Shown: positions 47,641 to 56,884 of the stretch, in pieces
Position numbering within the stretch: the stretch's first letter is position 1
Layout: each line of letters opens with the position of its first letter
Origin: Afipia sp.
Lineage (GTDB): Bacteria; Pseudomonadota; Alphaproteobacteria; Rhizobiales; Xanthobacteraceae
DNA: 64,000 nucleotides
NCBI GenBank assembly: GCA_024508675.1
Contig: JANINQ010000021.1
Coordinates: 889,488 to 953,487, forward strand
Reading direction: 5' to 3'
The notes under the pieces: model-generated
The model's database searches: none
Told to the model about the DNA's origin: nothing
Seen by the model: the letters and a program-made list of their open reading frames with translations, nothing else
Program-made: the position numbers and the translations under genes

Positions 47641-48654
47641 TTACTGTGGCGCGGCCAGGAAGCCGGCGTCCTTCATCAAGGCCTGATGCCGCTTCTGCTC
47701 GTTATCGACCCATGCAGAATATTCGGGACCCACCATCATGGTCTGGTTGAAGGCGCCATCCTTCATCAGAGCCTGCCATTCTGGGGTTTCGCGCACCTTC
47801 TTGAACACGTCGACGTAGTAATCGACCTGTTCCTTGGTCGCGCGCGGCGACGTGAAGAACCCGCGCAGCATCACGTACTCGACATCAAGCCCTTGCGACT
47901 TGCAGGTGGGAATGTCGCCCCATGACTTTCCGTCAGCGACCGAGTCCTTGTACGGCAACGGCTTTCCGTCGAACACACAGAGCGGACGAACCGCCCCGCC
48001 ACGCCACTGCGCGACCGCTTCGATCGGATTGTTGACCGTCGAGTCGATATGCTTGCCGACGAGCTGAACGGCCACCTCGCCGCCACCGCGATATGGAATG
48101 TAGGTGAATTTGGTGTTGGAGGCCTTCTCAATCGCAACAGTGATGATCTGGTCTTCCTGCTTCGACCCGGTGCCGCCCATCTTGAATTCACCGGGCTTCG
48201 CCTTCACCGCATCGATGTAATCCTTCACCGTCTTGTATGGACTGTCTGCGTTCACCCAGAGGACGAACTCGTCGAGAGCCATCATCGCCACCGGAGTCAG
48301 ATCCTTGTGGCTGAACGGAATGCCCGTTCCCAGCGGGGTCGTGAAAAGATTGGACAGCGTGATGACCAGCTTGTGCGGATTGCCGGCCGAGCTCTTGACG
48401 TCAAGGAAACCTTCGCCGCCTGCGCCACCCGCCTTGTTCACCACCACCAGCGGCTGCTTCATCAGATTGTGCTTGGTGATGATGCCCTGAATGGTGCGGG
48501 CCATCTGATCCGCACCGCCGCCGGTGCCCGCAGGCACGACGATTTCCACCGGCCGGGTTGGTTCCCATGCCGCCGACGCGGGGACGGAAGTCATTCCCAG
48601 CAAAGCTCCAAAGCCCAGCGTAAGACTCAATGTTCGATTAGACGACCACATCAT
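47641..48654 (-). CDS. tctC: Tripartite tricarboxylate transporter, periplasmic binding protein
   Basis: 337 residues. Start at MMWSSNRTLSLTLGFGALLG with GGGAG upstream, giving a normal signal peptide (cleavage near PASAA); the frame continues upstream but without sense. Mature start WEPTRPVEIVVPAGTGGGADQMARTIQ and YIPYRGGGEVAVQLVGKHID fit the TctC/Bug family. It captures the carboxylate in the periplasm. The nearest upstream operator (49007) belongs to a decayed gene start. Confidence 0.9.
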   Translation of the reverse strand: MMWSSNRTLSLTLGFGALLGMTSVPASAAWEPTRPVEIVVPAGTGGGADQMARTIQGIITKHNLMKQPLVVVNKAGGAGGEGFLDVKSSAGNPHKLVITLSNLFTTPLGTGIPFSHKDLTPVAMMALDEFVLWVNADSPYKTVKDYIDAVKAKPGEFKMGGTGSKQEDQIITVAIEKASNTKFTYIPYRGGGEVAVQLVGKHIDSTVNNPIEAVAQWRGGAVRPLCVFDGKPLPYKDSVADGKSWGDIPTCKSQGLDVEYVMLRGFFTSPRATKEQVDYYVDVFKKVRETPEWQALMKDGAFNQTMMVGPEYSAWVDNEQKRHQALMKDAGFLAAPQ

Positions 48655-48874
48655 GCGTTTCTCCCACTCGTTGTCTTTGCCGCTCCACGGCGGCTTGATT
48701 TCGAAATCTGCCTTGCGGGCAGTTATGGATTTCGCTTCCGCGACGCTGGTCTGTTTGCCTCCCGAAATACCTAGAACGAAAATTCCAACGCGTGATCGAG
48801 ACGCGCAGCCCGCCCGCCTGCGCGTGCGAATCCGCACAGCCGGTGGGCCGTCCTCATTGTCAGGGAGTTGCCGC

Positions 48875-48944
48875 CAAACGCTATTGCACCACCGGCCAAT
48901 TGACGGCGCGGGTGCCACGACACCGCATGCACGGTATCTGTCAT
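48875..48944 (-). pseudogene. Relic of a second OxlT-like gene (5' end only)
   Basis: ATG at 48944 starts MTDTVHA, the same as the OxlT-like protein (MTDTVHTA). Upstream sequence also matches that gene: GGAGG RBS, the GCGCGC stretch, CAAACAGAA, and an operator at nearly the same distance (63 against 60 bases). After a few codons the similarity fades, with only CAATTGG-like traces, so only the promoter and the first codons of the copy survive. Confidence 0.7.
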
Positions 48945-49006
48945 CGTCCCCTCCAAGGCGCGCTGTTCTGTTTGAACTGTGCGACAGTCACTGCCCGGAA
49001 CGCATC

Positions 49007-49025
49007 GTTGTATGCGATATGCCAG
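49007..49025. promoter_or_regulatory. Oxalate-regulon operator 4 (on the oxlT relic; upstream of tctCBA)
   Basis: GTTGTATGCGATATGCCAG; right arm intact, left arm changed. Nearest intact gene in the minus direction is tctC, 353 bases away. Confidence 0.6.
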
Positions 49026-49091
49026 GACACAAGGGTTATTGATGTGACGATTATCTGGCGCTGCGGTATCGAACCTGGAAAAGCGGCAAGC

Positions 49092-49115
49092 AAAAAGGCT
49101 CCGGAAACCGGAGCC
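49092..49115 (-). terminator. Terminator of the 45-residue protein gene
   Basis: GGCTCCGG-aaa-CCGGAGCC with TTTTT following on the minus strand. Confidence 0.85.
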
Positions 49116-49175
49116 TTCCTGCAGCATCTTCTTGTTGGTGGCGCGATTAGATGCGCGCCACCAGTGACTTATTAC

Positions 49176-49313
49176 TCAGAGTCCAAACCGCGGAAGATCG
49201 CCATTCCGCACGGCAAGCTGGGCGCTCTTCATCAGGAAATTGTCAACAATCGCAATGAGCTGAGCAAACAGGCCGTTGGACGAAGCAAGGCCGATGGAGG
49301 CAGTTTTGGACAT
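49176..49313 (-). CDS. Small protein of 45 residues in the oxalate region, unknown function
   Basis: Starts MSKTASIGLASSNGLFAQLI, has an amphipathic/hydrophobic middle with IVDNFLMKSAQLAVRNGD and ends LPRFGL. ATG 49313 has an AAGG-type RBS (GAAAGGCTCTC). It stands as a single-gene unit: an oxalate-type operator lies 61 bases upstream and a strong terminator 61 bases downstream. That layout argues that it is a true, regulated gene. No family is known to me; a small regulator, antitoxin-like or membrane-associated helper are all open. Confidence 0.65.
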   Translation of the reverse strand: MSKTASIGLASSNGLFAQLIAIVDNFLMKSAQLAVRNGDLPRFGL

Positions 49314-49373
49314 TGGAGAGCCTTTCGAAGCTGAGGGATTCAGCGGCAATGCTGCACCGCGTTGGCTCTAATT

Positions 49374-49392
49374 TATGTATACCAGATACCAG
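49374..49392. promoter_or_regulatory. Oxalate-regulon operator 5 (before the 45-residue protein)
   Basis: TATGTATACCAGATACCAG; resembles operator 6 (ATACCAGAT core shared) with weak outer arms. An overlapping match CTGGTATACAT reads on the minus strand at 49375-49385. Confidence 0.6.
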
Positions 49393-49516
49393 ACTCAATC
49401 ATTGATTTTGCATAACAGCAATTGGCTTCCCGCATCGCACCAATGACACGCGGCGCGACGAAATGTCTCATTTTTTGCACATGAGATCAAAGACTTATCG
49501 GTAAAATAAAACCACT

Positions 49517-49548
49517 AAAAAAGGCCAGTGCTAAAAGCACCGGCCTTT
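49517..49548 (-). terminator. Terminator of the gntR-oxc-frc operon
   Basis: GGCCAGTGC-taaaa-GCACCGGCC with one pair that becomes G-U in the minus-strand RNA, then TTTTTT. Confidence 0.85.
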
Positions 49549-49572
49549 GGAATGCTTCAGTGATGCGGACCG

Positions 49573-50853
49573 TTATTCGGCAGCCTCAACCTTGCGAGGC
49601 GGAGACAGCGCACCCGAATTATGGGTTTCGGCAACCTGGTTATCGTTGAAGCCAAGCACCTGCTTCAGGATCTCATCGGTGTGCTCGCCCAGCAGCGGCG
49701 AACGGGTGACCACGGTGGGGCTATCCGACAACTTGATCGGGTTACCGACCGACAGATACTTGCCACGAGCCGGATGATCCACTTCCACAATGGTTCCGGT
49801 GGCGCGCAGCGATTGATCTTCTGCCAGTTCCTTCATCGACAGGATCGGTCCGCACGGAATGTCATCCTTGTTGAGGATCTCCATCGCCTCGAACTTGGTC
49901 TTGGTCATCGTCCACTGTTCGATGCGCGCGAAGATTTCATTCAGACGCGGCAGACGGGCCGGCGGCTTGGCGTAATCCGGATGAGTCTTCCAGCCGGGTT
50001 CGCCGATCACGTCGCAAATCTTCTCCCAGACCGGAGCTTGGGTGATGAAGTAGATGTAGGCGTTCGGATCAGTCTCCCAGCCCTTGCACTTCAGGATGCG
50101 GCCCGGCTGACCGCCGCCGGAGTCGTTGCCGGCGCGAGGAACAGCATCACCGAACGGAATGCCTTCACCGAACTGGCTGTATTCCTTGAGTGGGCCGTGG
50201 GCGAGACGCTGCTGGTCGCGCAGCTTGACGCGCGAGAGGTTCAGCACGCCGTCCTGCATGGCGGCGGTGACCTTCTGGCCCTTGCCGGTGACGGTGCGGT
50301 GATAGAGCGCGGTGACGATGCCCAGCGCCAGATGGAGGCCGGTGCCGGAATCGCCGATCTGCGCGCCGGTGACCAACGGCAGGCCATCACGGAAGCCGGT
50401 GGTGGACGCTGCGCCGCCGGTGCACTGAGCGACGTTCTCATAGACCTTGCAGTCTTCGTATGGACCAGGACCGAAACCCTTGATCGATGCGACGATCAGC
50501 TTCGGATTGATCTTCTGGATGGTTTCCCAGGGGAAGCCCATGCGATCGAGCACGCCGGGGCCGAAATTCTCGACCAGCACGTCGCACTTCTTCATCAGCT
50601 CGGTCAGAACTTCCTTGCCCTTCGGGTTCTTGGTGTCCAGCGTGATCGACCGCTTGTTGTGGTTGAGCATCGTGAAGTAGAGGCTGTCCGCATTCGGGAC
50701 GTCCATGAGCTGGCCGCGGGTAATGTCACCGACGCCGGGACGCTCCACCTTGATCACATCTGCGCCAAACCATGCCAGCAACTGCGTGCAGGTCGGTCCC
50801 GACTGGACGTGGGTGAAATCGAGGATGCGAACGCCCTTCAGCGCCTGTGTCAT
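49573..50853 (-). CDS. frc: Formyl-CoA:oxalate CoA-transferase
   Basis: 426 residues, matching the class III CoA-transferase Frc. Gln17 ([10 protein letters not shown]) and the catalytic Asp168 ([16 protein letters not shown]), equivalent to Asp169 of the Oxalobacter enzyme, are present. It moves CoA from formyl-CoA to oxalate, giving oxalyl-CoA and formate. Third gene of the minus-strand order gntR-oxc-frc, followed by a strong terminator. Confidence 0.95.
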   Translation of the reverse strand: MTQALKGVRILDFTHVQSGPTCTQLLAWFGADVIKVERPGVGDITRGQLMDVPNADSLYFTMLNHNKRSITLDTKNPKGKEVLTELMKKCDVLVENFGPGVLDRMGFPWETIQKINPKLIVASIKGFGPGPYEDCKVYENVAQCTGGAASTTGFRDGLPLVTGAQIGDSGTGLHLALGIVTALYHRTVTGKGQKVTAAMQDGVLNLSRVKLRDQQRLAHGPLKEYSQFGEGIPFGDAVPRAGNDSGGGQPGRILKCKGWETDPNAYIYFITQAPVWEKICDVIGEPGWKTHPDYAKPPARLPRLNEIFARIEQWTMTKTKFEAMEILNKDDIPCGPILSMKELAEDQSLRATGTIVEVDHPARGKYLSVGNPIKLSDSPTVVTRSPLLGEHTDEILKQVLGFNDNQVAETHNSGALSPPRKVEAAE

Positions 50854-50939
50854 TATCTTCTACTCCGTATCAATCGACGCCTTCTGACGCCGAGTTCGAG
50901 GACTGAAATGATCGGGCAACGATGCCCAATGGTGTGGCC

Positions 50940-52676
50940 TTATTTCTTCTTCAGAACGCTTTGCGGATTGAGATTGCCGATGCGGCCGCTCTCGCTGCCG
51001 GCGGCCGGATCGATCACCGCGTTGATAAGCGTCGGCTTGCCGGAATCCATCGCCGCATTGACCGCGCGTTTCAACTCGTCCGGTGTAGTCACATTGAAGC
51101 CAACACCGCCGAAAGCTTCCATCATCCTGTCGTAACGCGCACCCTTCACAAACACAGTCGGCGCAACGTCGGGGCCGCCCGTCGGATTGACGTCCGTGCC
51201 GCGATAAATGCCGTCATTGTTGAAGATCACCACGCAGACGGGCAGCTTATAACGGCAGATGGTTTCGACTTCCATGCCGGAAAAGCCGAACGCGCTGTCG
51301 CCTTCCACCGCCAGAACCGGCTTTCCGGTCTCGACAGCCGCGGCAATGGAATAGCCCATGCCGATACCCATGATGCCCCAGGTGCCGACGTCGATACGCT
51401 TGCGCGGCTGATACATATCGATGATGCCGCGCGCCAGATCGAGCGTATTGGCGCCTTCGTTCACGAGGATCGCGTCGGGACGCTCCTTGATGATGGTACG
51501 CAGAACACCCAGCGCGCCGTGATAGTCCATCGGCGAATTGTTGTTCATCAGGCGCGGCGCCATCTTCGCGACGTTGTCGTCACGCTTGGTCTGAACGGTC
51601 TTGATCCAGTCGGCCGGCGGCGTAGTCCAGTTGCCGCCCATACCCTGCACAAGAGCCGTCACGCACGAACCGATATCGCCCACCACGGGCGCCACAATCT
51701 CGACGTTCGAGTCCATTTCCTTCGGCTCGATGTCGATCTGGATGAACTTCTTTGGAGCATCGCCCCAGGTCTTGCCCTTGCCGTGCGACAGCAGCCAGTT
51801 CAGCCGCGCGCCGATCAGCATGACAACGTCGGAGTCCTTGAGCACCGTCGAACGCGCAGCGCCCGCACACTGCGGATGGGTATCCGGCAGCAGACCCTTG
51901 GCCATGCTCATCGGCAGGAACGGAATGCCGCTCTTTTCGACCAGCGAGCGGATCGCATCATCGGCCTGCGCATAAGCTGCGCCCTTGCCGAGAATAATGA
52001 GCGGCTTCTTGGCGGACTTCAGCACGTCGAGCGCGCGCTTCACCGCGTCTGGCGATGGAATCTGCGCGGGAGCAGCATCAATTACCTTTACCAACGATTT
52101 CTTGCCGGCTTCCGCATCCATCACCTGACCGAACAGCTTGGCCGGCAGATCGAGATAAACACCGCCGGGACGGCCGGAGACAGCCGCACGGATCGCGCGC
52201 GCCAGACCGATGCCGATATCCTGCGCATGCAGCACGCGGAACGCAGCCTTGCAGAGCGGCTTTGCGATTGCGAGCTGATCCATCTCCTCGTAGTCGCCCT
52301 GCTGCAGATCGACGATCTCACGCTCTGACGAACCCGAGATCAGGATCATCGGGAAACAGTTGGTCGTCGCGTGAGCCAGTGCCGTCAGGCCATTGAGAAA
52401 GCCCGGCGCGGAAACCGTGAGACAGATGCCCGGCTTCTTGGTCAGAAAACCTGCGATCGAGGCGGCATAACCTGCGTTTTGCTCGTGACGGAACGAGAGG
52501 ACGCGAATGCCTTCGGCCTGCGCCATGCGGCCGAAGTCCGTGACCGGAATGCCAGGCACACCGTAAATGGTATCGAGGCCGTTGAGCTTAAGCGCGTCGA
52601 TGATCAGATGGAAACCATCCGTCAATTCCCGCTCTTCGCTCGCAGCCGTCTCTACCTTGTTTGCCGTCGTCAGCAT
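50940..52676 (-). CDS. oxc: Oxalyl-CoA decarboxylase
   Basis: 578 residues with GGAGGCC before the ATG. Catalytic Glu65 ([11 protein letters not shown]), the ThDP/Mg motif starting GDSAFGF at 459 and ending FNND, and the linker with ADP-binding-type residues fit Oxc rather than acetolactate synthase (opening [13 protein letters not shown] is typical of Oxc). It turns oxalyl-CoA into formyl-CoA and CO2. Located 33 bases after gntR and 86 before frc. Confidence 0.95.
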   Translation of the reverse strand: MLTTANKVETAASEERELTDGFHLIIDALKLNGLDTIYGVPGIPVTDFGRMAQAEGIRVLSFRHEQNAGYAASIAGFLTKKPGICLTVSAPGFLNGLTALAHATTNCFPMILISGSSEREIVDLQQGDYEEMDQLAIAKPLCKAAFRVLHAQDIGIGLARAIRAAVSGRPGGVYLDLPAKLFGQVMDAEAGKKSLVKVIDAAPAQIPSPDAVKRALDVLKSAKKPLIILGKGAAYAQADDAIRSLVEKSGIPFLPMSMAKGLLPDTHPQCAGAARSTVLKDSDVVMLIGARLNWLLSHGKGKTWGDAPKKFIQIDIEPKEMDSNVEIVAPVVGDIGSCVTALVQGMGGNWTTPPADWIKTVQTKRDDNVAKMAPRLMNNNSPMDYHGALGVLRTIIKERPDAILVNEGANTLDLARGIIDMYQPRKRIDVGTWGIMGIGMGYSIAAAVETGKPVLAVEGDSAFGFSGMEVETICRYKLPVCVVIFNNDGIYRGTDVNPTGGPDVAPTVFVKGARYDRMMEAFGGVGFNVTTPDELKRAVNAAMDSGKPTLINAVIDPAAGSESGRIGNLNPQSVLKKK

Positions 52677-52709
52677 CGGTGGCCTCCCTGATATCTTCTT
52701 GTTGTTGGT

Positions 52710-53435
52710 CTACGTGAATATTTCCTGCCCGTGGGTTTCGACATAGGTCGCAAGCCCAAGGGTGTGATCGCGCGCGCGCTTCTCCGCAAGTTCCGTATCG
52801 CGCTCCTCGAGCGCTTCGATGATTGCCAGATGCTCCGGCAGCGACACTGCGGTACGATCCGTCCGGCCGATGGTGAGCTGGCGATAGCCGCGCACATGCA
52901 GCAGGATGTCATTGGTCATATCGACAAGAACCGGCGATTCACTCAGCGAAATCAGCGCCTGATGAAATGCGATGTTCGCCTTCGAATACTCCGCGATGTG
53001 ATCCTGCGGCAGGCGATCCTTGTTGAAGTCCTTGAAGAAGTTGCGCAGCGCCGAAATGTCTTTCTTGCGGGCGATGGTCGTGATCAGCCGTGCGGCCATG
53101 CTTTCCAGCGCCGCCCAGGCGCGGATCATGTCCACGATCTCAGCCTTGGTCTTGCGCACAACGACGATGCCGCGGCGTGGCACTGTTTTGACGAAACCGT
53201 CCTGCTCCAGCATCGCGATCGCTTCACGGATCGGCGTGCGGCTGACTCCGAGGTGTTCCGACAGCGCGCGCTCGTCGAGCATGACCGGCTCGGGATTCGT
53301 ATAGATGTCCATCTTAAGGATGGCTTCCTTCAGCGCGTCATAAGCCTTGTTTTTGAAACTGGCTTCAGGCGCGATGCGTACGATCGCGAGATCCTGGTCG
53401 TTCAGCGGCACCTTTGACGTTTTCTGGATAACCAT
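52710..53435 (-). CDS. GntR family regulator with FCD domain; likely oxalate-regulon regulator
   Basis: 241 residues. Winged helix near 30-95 (YDALKEAILK, ALSEHLGVSRTPIREAIAML, DGFVKTVPRRGIVVV), then the FCD ligand domain whose metal-binding His/Asp residues occur in IAFHQALISLSES and LPEHLAIIEAL. It is first in the operon with oxc and frc and divergent from the acyl-CoA ligase; two operators lie in the gap between. Autoregulation and control of the scattered sites is inferred. Effector may be oxalate, oxalyl-CoA or glyoxylate. Confidence 0.9.
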   Translation of the reverse strand: MVIQKTSKVPLNDQDLAIVRIAPEASFKNKAYDALKEAILKMDIYTNPEPVMLDERALSEHLGVSRTPIREAIAMLEQDGFVKTVPRRGIVVVRKTKAEIVDMIRAWAALESMAARLITTIARKKDISALRNFFKDFNKDRLPQDHIAEYSKANIAFHQALISLSESPVLVDMTNDILLHVRGYRQLTIGRTDRTAVSLPEHLAIIEALEERDTELAEKRARDHTLGLATYVETHGQEIFT

Positions 53436-53490
53436 GAATCATCTCCCTCTTGGTTGAGGGCTGTATACCACGGGAGCGTTGGCTATGTTC

Positions 53491-53509
53491 TTGGCATACC
53501 AGATGCCAA
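53491..53509. promoter_or_regulatory. Oxalate-regulon operator 6 (before gntR-oxc-frc)
   Basis: TTGGCATACCAGATGCCAA, perfect 7-5-7 inverted repeat, 56 bases upstream of the gntR start. A TTGACA on the minus strand at 53512-53517 is a candidate -35. Confidence 0.82.
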
Positions 53510-53555
53510 AGTGTCAAGCGACCCAGCAAGTGCCGGGAAAGCACGCCAAACAGGC

Positions 53556-53561
53556 TTGACA
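53556..53561 (+). promoter_or_regulatory. Candidate -35 element of the acyl-CoA ligase promoter
   Basis: TTGACA on the plus strand; a usual spacer puts the -10 inside operator 7, so binding there would block the promoter. Confidence 0.5.
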
Positions 53562-53571
53562 AAGTTGGTTC

Positions 53572-53590
53572 TTGGCATACCAAATGCCAA
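53572..53590. promoter_or_regulatory. Oxalate-regulon operator 7 (before the acyl-CoA ligase)
   Basis: TTGGCATACCAAATGCCAA, perfect 7-5-7 inverted repeat, 81 bases centre-to-centre from operator 6, 129 bases upstream of the ligase start. Confidence 0.82.
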
Positions 53591-53718
53591 TTGTGAGCAA
53601 TTGCCTCCGCGACACTTGGCGCGGACGCAACGCCAGACAAGGTTCAAGCGCCCGGGAAAACCGTCCGACACCCCGTGCGCAATCCAGTTCCAAAAAATGG
53701 ACGTGACAGGAGGAAGTA

Positions 53719-55887
53719 ATGGCTCATTCGCAGGACGCAGCGCGAAAGATTGACGTCGGACAGCAGGCAAAGGCCGAGGTTCGAAAGATTCTCGACGCCG
53801 TCAAAGCAGACAAACGCACCAGCCTGACCGCGCCCGAAGGCAAACTGGTGTGCGATGCGTACGGAATCCCGGTTCCAAAAGAAGGCGTTGCGAAGTCGGC
53901 AGCGGATGCCGCCAAGATCGCGACCGGTATGGGCTTCCCCGTCGTGATGAAGATCGTTTCTCCCGACATTCTCCACAAGACCGAAGCTGGCGGCGTCATC
54001 GTCGGCGTGAAAACCGCAGCCGACGCCGAAAAGGCCTACGACACCATTCTCGCCAACGCCAAAAAATACAAGGCGGACGCGAAGATCGAAGGCATCCAGG
54101 TCCAGCAGATGCTGCAGGGCGGCACTGAAGTCATCGTCGGCTCGATCACCGATGGCTCGTTCGGCAAGCTGGTGGCGTTCGGCCTCGGCGGCGTTCTCGT
54201 CGAAGTGCTGAAGGATGTCACCTTCCGTCTTGCCCCTGCGACCACTGCCGACGCACTGTCGATGCTCGATGGCATTCAGGCGCATGAAATGCTGCAGGGC
54301 GTGCGCGGCGGCGATCCGGTGAACCGCGAAGCGCTCGCGGACATCATTGTCAATGTGTCGCAGCTCGTCAGCGATTTCCCTGAAATCGTCGAGCTCGACC
54401 TCAACCCTGTCTTCGCGACCAAGAAGGACGCGACTGCCGCTGACGTTCGCATCGTCGTCGATTTCGACTACAAGCCGCGCCCTGCTCCACGTTCCAATGA
54501 CGAAATCGTCGCCGCGATGAACCGCATCATGCAGCCGAAGGCGGTTGCCGTGATCGGCGCATCGAGCGAAGCCGGCAAGATCGGCAACTCAGTGATGAAG
54601 AACCTTATCAACGGCGGATATAAAGGACAGATCTACCCGATCCATCCCAAGGCCGATGAGATCATGGGCATCAAGGCGTACAAGAGCGTCAAGGATGTTC
54701 CGGGCGTGATCGATACGGCCGTGTTCGCGATCCCCGCGAAGTTTGTCGCCGAAGCCCTTGCTGAGTGCGGCGAGAAGAAAATCCCGGGCGCAGTGCTGAT
54801 CCCGTCGGGCTTTGCCGAAGCCGGCGCACCTGAGCTGCAGGAAGAAATCGTCAAGGTCGGCCAGAAGTACAATATCCGCCTGATGGGACCGAACATCTAC
54901 GGTTTCTACTATACGCCAGCCAACCTCTGCGCGACCTTCTGTACGGCCTATGACGTCAAGGGCCACGCCGCCCTGTCGTCTCAGTCCGGCGGCATCGGCA
55001 TGGCGATCATCGGCTTCTCGCGTTCGGCGAAGATGGGCGTGTCGGCCATCGTCGGTCTCGGCAACAAGTCGGACATCGACGAGGACGATCTGCTCGCCTT
55101 CTTCGAGCAGGACCCGAACACCACGATCATCGCGCAGCACTGCGAAGACTTGAAGGACGGCCGTGCATTCGCGGAAGCCGCCAAGCGCGTCTCCAAGAAG
55201 AAGCCCGTTGTCGTGCTCAAGGCTGGCCGCACCTCGGCTGGCGCCAAGGCTGCGTCGTCGCACACCGGCGCGCTCGCCGGTAACGACAAGATCTATGAGG
55301 ACGTGCTGAAGCAGTCGGGCGTCATCCGCGCCCGCTCGCTGCGCCAGCTTCTCGAATTCGCGCGCGGCATCCCTGTGCTGCCGACGCCGAAGGGTGAGAA
55401 TGTTCTCATCATCACCGGCGCAGGCGGCTCGGGCGTGCTGCTGTCGGACGCTGTTGTGGATAACGGCATGTCGCTGATGGCGATGCCGCCGGATCTCGAT
55501 GCTGCGTTCCGCAAGTTCATCCCGCCATTCGGCGCGGCCGGCAACCCGGTTGACATCACCGGCGGCGAACCGCCGATCACCTACGTCAACACGGTGAAGC
55601 TCGGCCTGTCGGATGACCGCATCCACTCGCTGATCCTCGGCTACTGGCACACCATCGTCACTCCGCCGATGGTCTTCGCCCGCAACATGGTCGAGGTGAA
55701 GAAGGAGATGGAGGCGAAGGGCTTCATCAAGCCGATGGTCGCTTCGCTCGCAGGCGACATCGAGGTCGAGGAAGCCGCCGAATATCTCTACCAGAACGGC
55801 ATCCCTGCTTATGCCTACTCCACCGAGCTTCCGGTCGAAGTGCTCGGCGCGAAGTACAAGTGGGCGCGCGGCGCGGGCCTGCTCTAA
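53719..55887 (+). CDS. ADP-forming acyl-CoA ligase (single-chain, ATP-grasp plus CoA-binding); candidate oxalate or formate ligase
   Basis: 722 residues; GGAGG precedes the ATG. The order is beta (ATP-grasp, about 30-250: GFPVVMKIVSPDILHKTEAGGV) then alpha (CoA-binding from about 270, AVAVIGASSEAGKIGN; phospho-His515 in ASSHTGALAGND). This class makes acyl-CoA with ADP release. Its place divergent from gntR-oxc-frc, with two operators in between, suggests it activates oxalate or formate to prime or bypass the Frc cycle; substrate is inference. Acetate or another acid cannot be excluded. Own terminator follows. Confidence 0.85.
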   Translation: MAHSQDAARKIDVGQQAKAEVRKILDAVKADKRTSLTAPEGKLVCDAYGIPVPKEGVAKSAADAAKIATGMGFPVVMKIVSPDILHKTEAGGVIVGVKTAADAEKAYDTILANAKKYKADAKIEGIQVQQMLQGGTEVIVGSITDGSFGKLVAFGLGGVLVEVLKDVTFRLAPATTADALSMLDGIQAHEMLQGVRGGDPVNREALADIIVNVSQLVSDFPEIVELDLNPVFATKKDATAADVRIVVDFDYKPRPAPRSNDEIVAAMNRIMQPKAVAVIGASSEAGKIGNSVMKNLINGGYKGQIYPIHPKADEIMGIKAYKSVKDVPGVIDTAVFAIPAKFVAEALAECGEKKIPGAVLIPSGFAEAGAPELQEEIVKVGQKYNIRLMGPNIYGFYYTPANLCATFCTAYDVKGHAALSSQSGGIGMAIIGFSRSAKMGVSAIVGLGNKSDIDEDDLLAFFEQDPNTTIIAQHCEDLKDGRAFAEAAKRVSKKKPVVVLKAGRTSAGAKAASSHTGALAGNDKIYEDVLKQSGVIRARSLRQLLEFARGIPVLPTPKGENVLIITGAGGSGVLLSDAVVDNGMSLMAMPPDLDAAFRKFIPPFGAAGNPVDITGGEPPITYVNTVKLGLSDDRIHSLILGYWHTIVTPPMVFARNMVEVKKEMEAKGFIKPMVASLAGDIEVEEAAEYLYQNGIPAYAYSTELPVEVLGAKYKWARGAGLL

Positions 55888-55896
55888 AGCAAACAA

Positions 55897-55930
55897 GGGT
55901 GCCGCCTCACTGGCGGCACCCTCTCCTTTT
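55897..55930 (+). terminator. Terminator of the acyl-CoA ligase gene
   Basis: GGGTGCCGCC-tcact-GGCGGCACCC then CTCTCCTTTT. Confidence 0.85.
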
Positions 55931-55970
55931 GGAACACGACCTTCACTTCTATCGACGACCGTAGGTAGCA

Positions 55971-56822
55971 ATGAAGAAAAGTGTGATCCGGCGGAAGCCT
56001 GTCGAGCCGCGCAGCGGCCTAGAAGCAGAAGCCGAAGGCAGGGACGGCGGCGTTCAGTCCGTCAACCGTGCACTGACATTGATCGAAACCCTTGCCGAGG
56101 ACGACGAAGGCTACCGGCTGACCGATCTTGCGGTGCGCGCCGGGCTGTCGACTTCGACCGTCCATCGCCTGCTGACGACGCTGGAGAAGCGCCGCTTCGT
56201 GCAATTCGACCGTAGCGAAGCGAAATGGCATATCGGCGCAAGCAGCTTTGCTGTGGGCTCGACCTTCGCCCGGCGGCGAAACTTCGTCGCCCACGCAATG
56301 CCCTATCTGCGGAAATTGCGCGACCAGACACGTGAGACAGCCAATCTTGCCGTGGTCGATGACGAAACCATCATCGTTCTAACCCGCATGGAAAGCCGCG
56401 AAATCATGCGCTCGCTGACCAAGGTGGGCGGACGGGTGGCCATGGTGGCGTCCGGAGTCGGCAAGGCAGTGCTTGCGACCTATTCCGACGAGGACGTCAG
56501 CGCGATCATTCATCGCCAGGGCATGCCGCGGCTGACGGAAAAATCGATTATTCGGCCCGGCGAATTGTTCAGGGCGCTCCAGCTTGTTCGTCAGCGCGGC
56601 TATGCCGTCGATGACGAAGAAGCGCGCATGGGTCTGCGATGCGTTGCCGCGGTGGTTTACAACGATTGCAGCGAGCCGCTCGCAGCGATCTCGGTGTCAG
56701 GCATGACCTCTCGTGTCACAGACGAGCGCCTGCCTATCATTGGCAATATCGTGCGCAACGTCGCAGCGGAACTAACGGTTGCGCTTGGCGGCGCGATGCC
56801 TCGTGTCGAGGGCAGAAACTGA
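55971..56822 (+). CDS. IclR family regulator, likely of the glyoxylate genes
   Basis: 283 residues. Helix-turn-helix in about 25-75 (SVNRALTLIETLAEDDEGYR, AGLSTSTVHRLLTTLEKRRF), then the IclR effector domain with RQRGYAVDDEEARMGLRCVAAVV and ISVSGMTSR. It is immediately upstream of and co-directional with gcl-hyi-glxR, as GclR/AllR-type regulators often are. Glyoxylate is the usual effector of such proteins; this is inference. Confidence 0.88.
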   Translation: MKKSVIRRKPVEPRSGLEAEAEGRDGGVQSVNRALTLIETLAEDDEGYRLTDLAVRAGLSTSTVHRLLTTLEKRRFVQFDRSEAKWHIGASSFAVGSTFARRRNFVAHAMPYLRKLRDQTRETANLAVVDDETIIVLTRMESREIMRSLTKVGGRVAMVASGVGKAVLATYSDEDVSAIIHRQGMPRLTEKSIIRPGELFRALQLVRQRGYAVDDEEARMGLRCVAAVVYNDCSEPLAAISVSGMTSRVTDERLPIIGNIVRNVAAELTVALGGAMPRVEGRN

Positions 56823-56884
56823 GCGAAACATCCGCTCGGCATCCGTTTCACCGATTCTTTTCTCTACTCATTTGATCGCACGAC

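Noticed and set aside
48655..48918. N-terminal extension of TctC
   Set aside because: No signal peptide or RBS at the upstream start; the extension covers the oxlT relic. MMWSSNRT with GGGAG gives a normal secreted protein.
50922..52328. 468-residue plus-strand open frame
   Set aside because: Antisense shadow of oxc, which has full motifs and RBS.
53463..53472. GTATACCA next to operator 6 as an eighth operator
   Set aside because: Only one half resembles the motif; not enough to count as a site.
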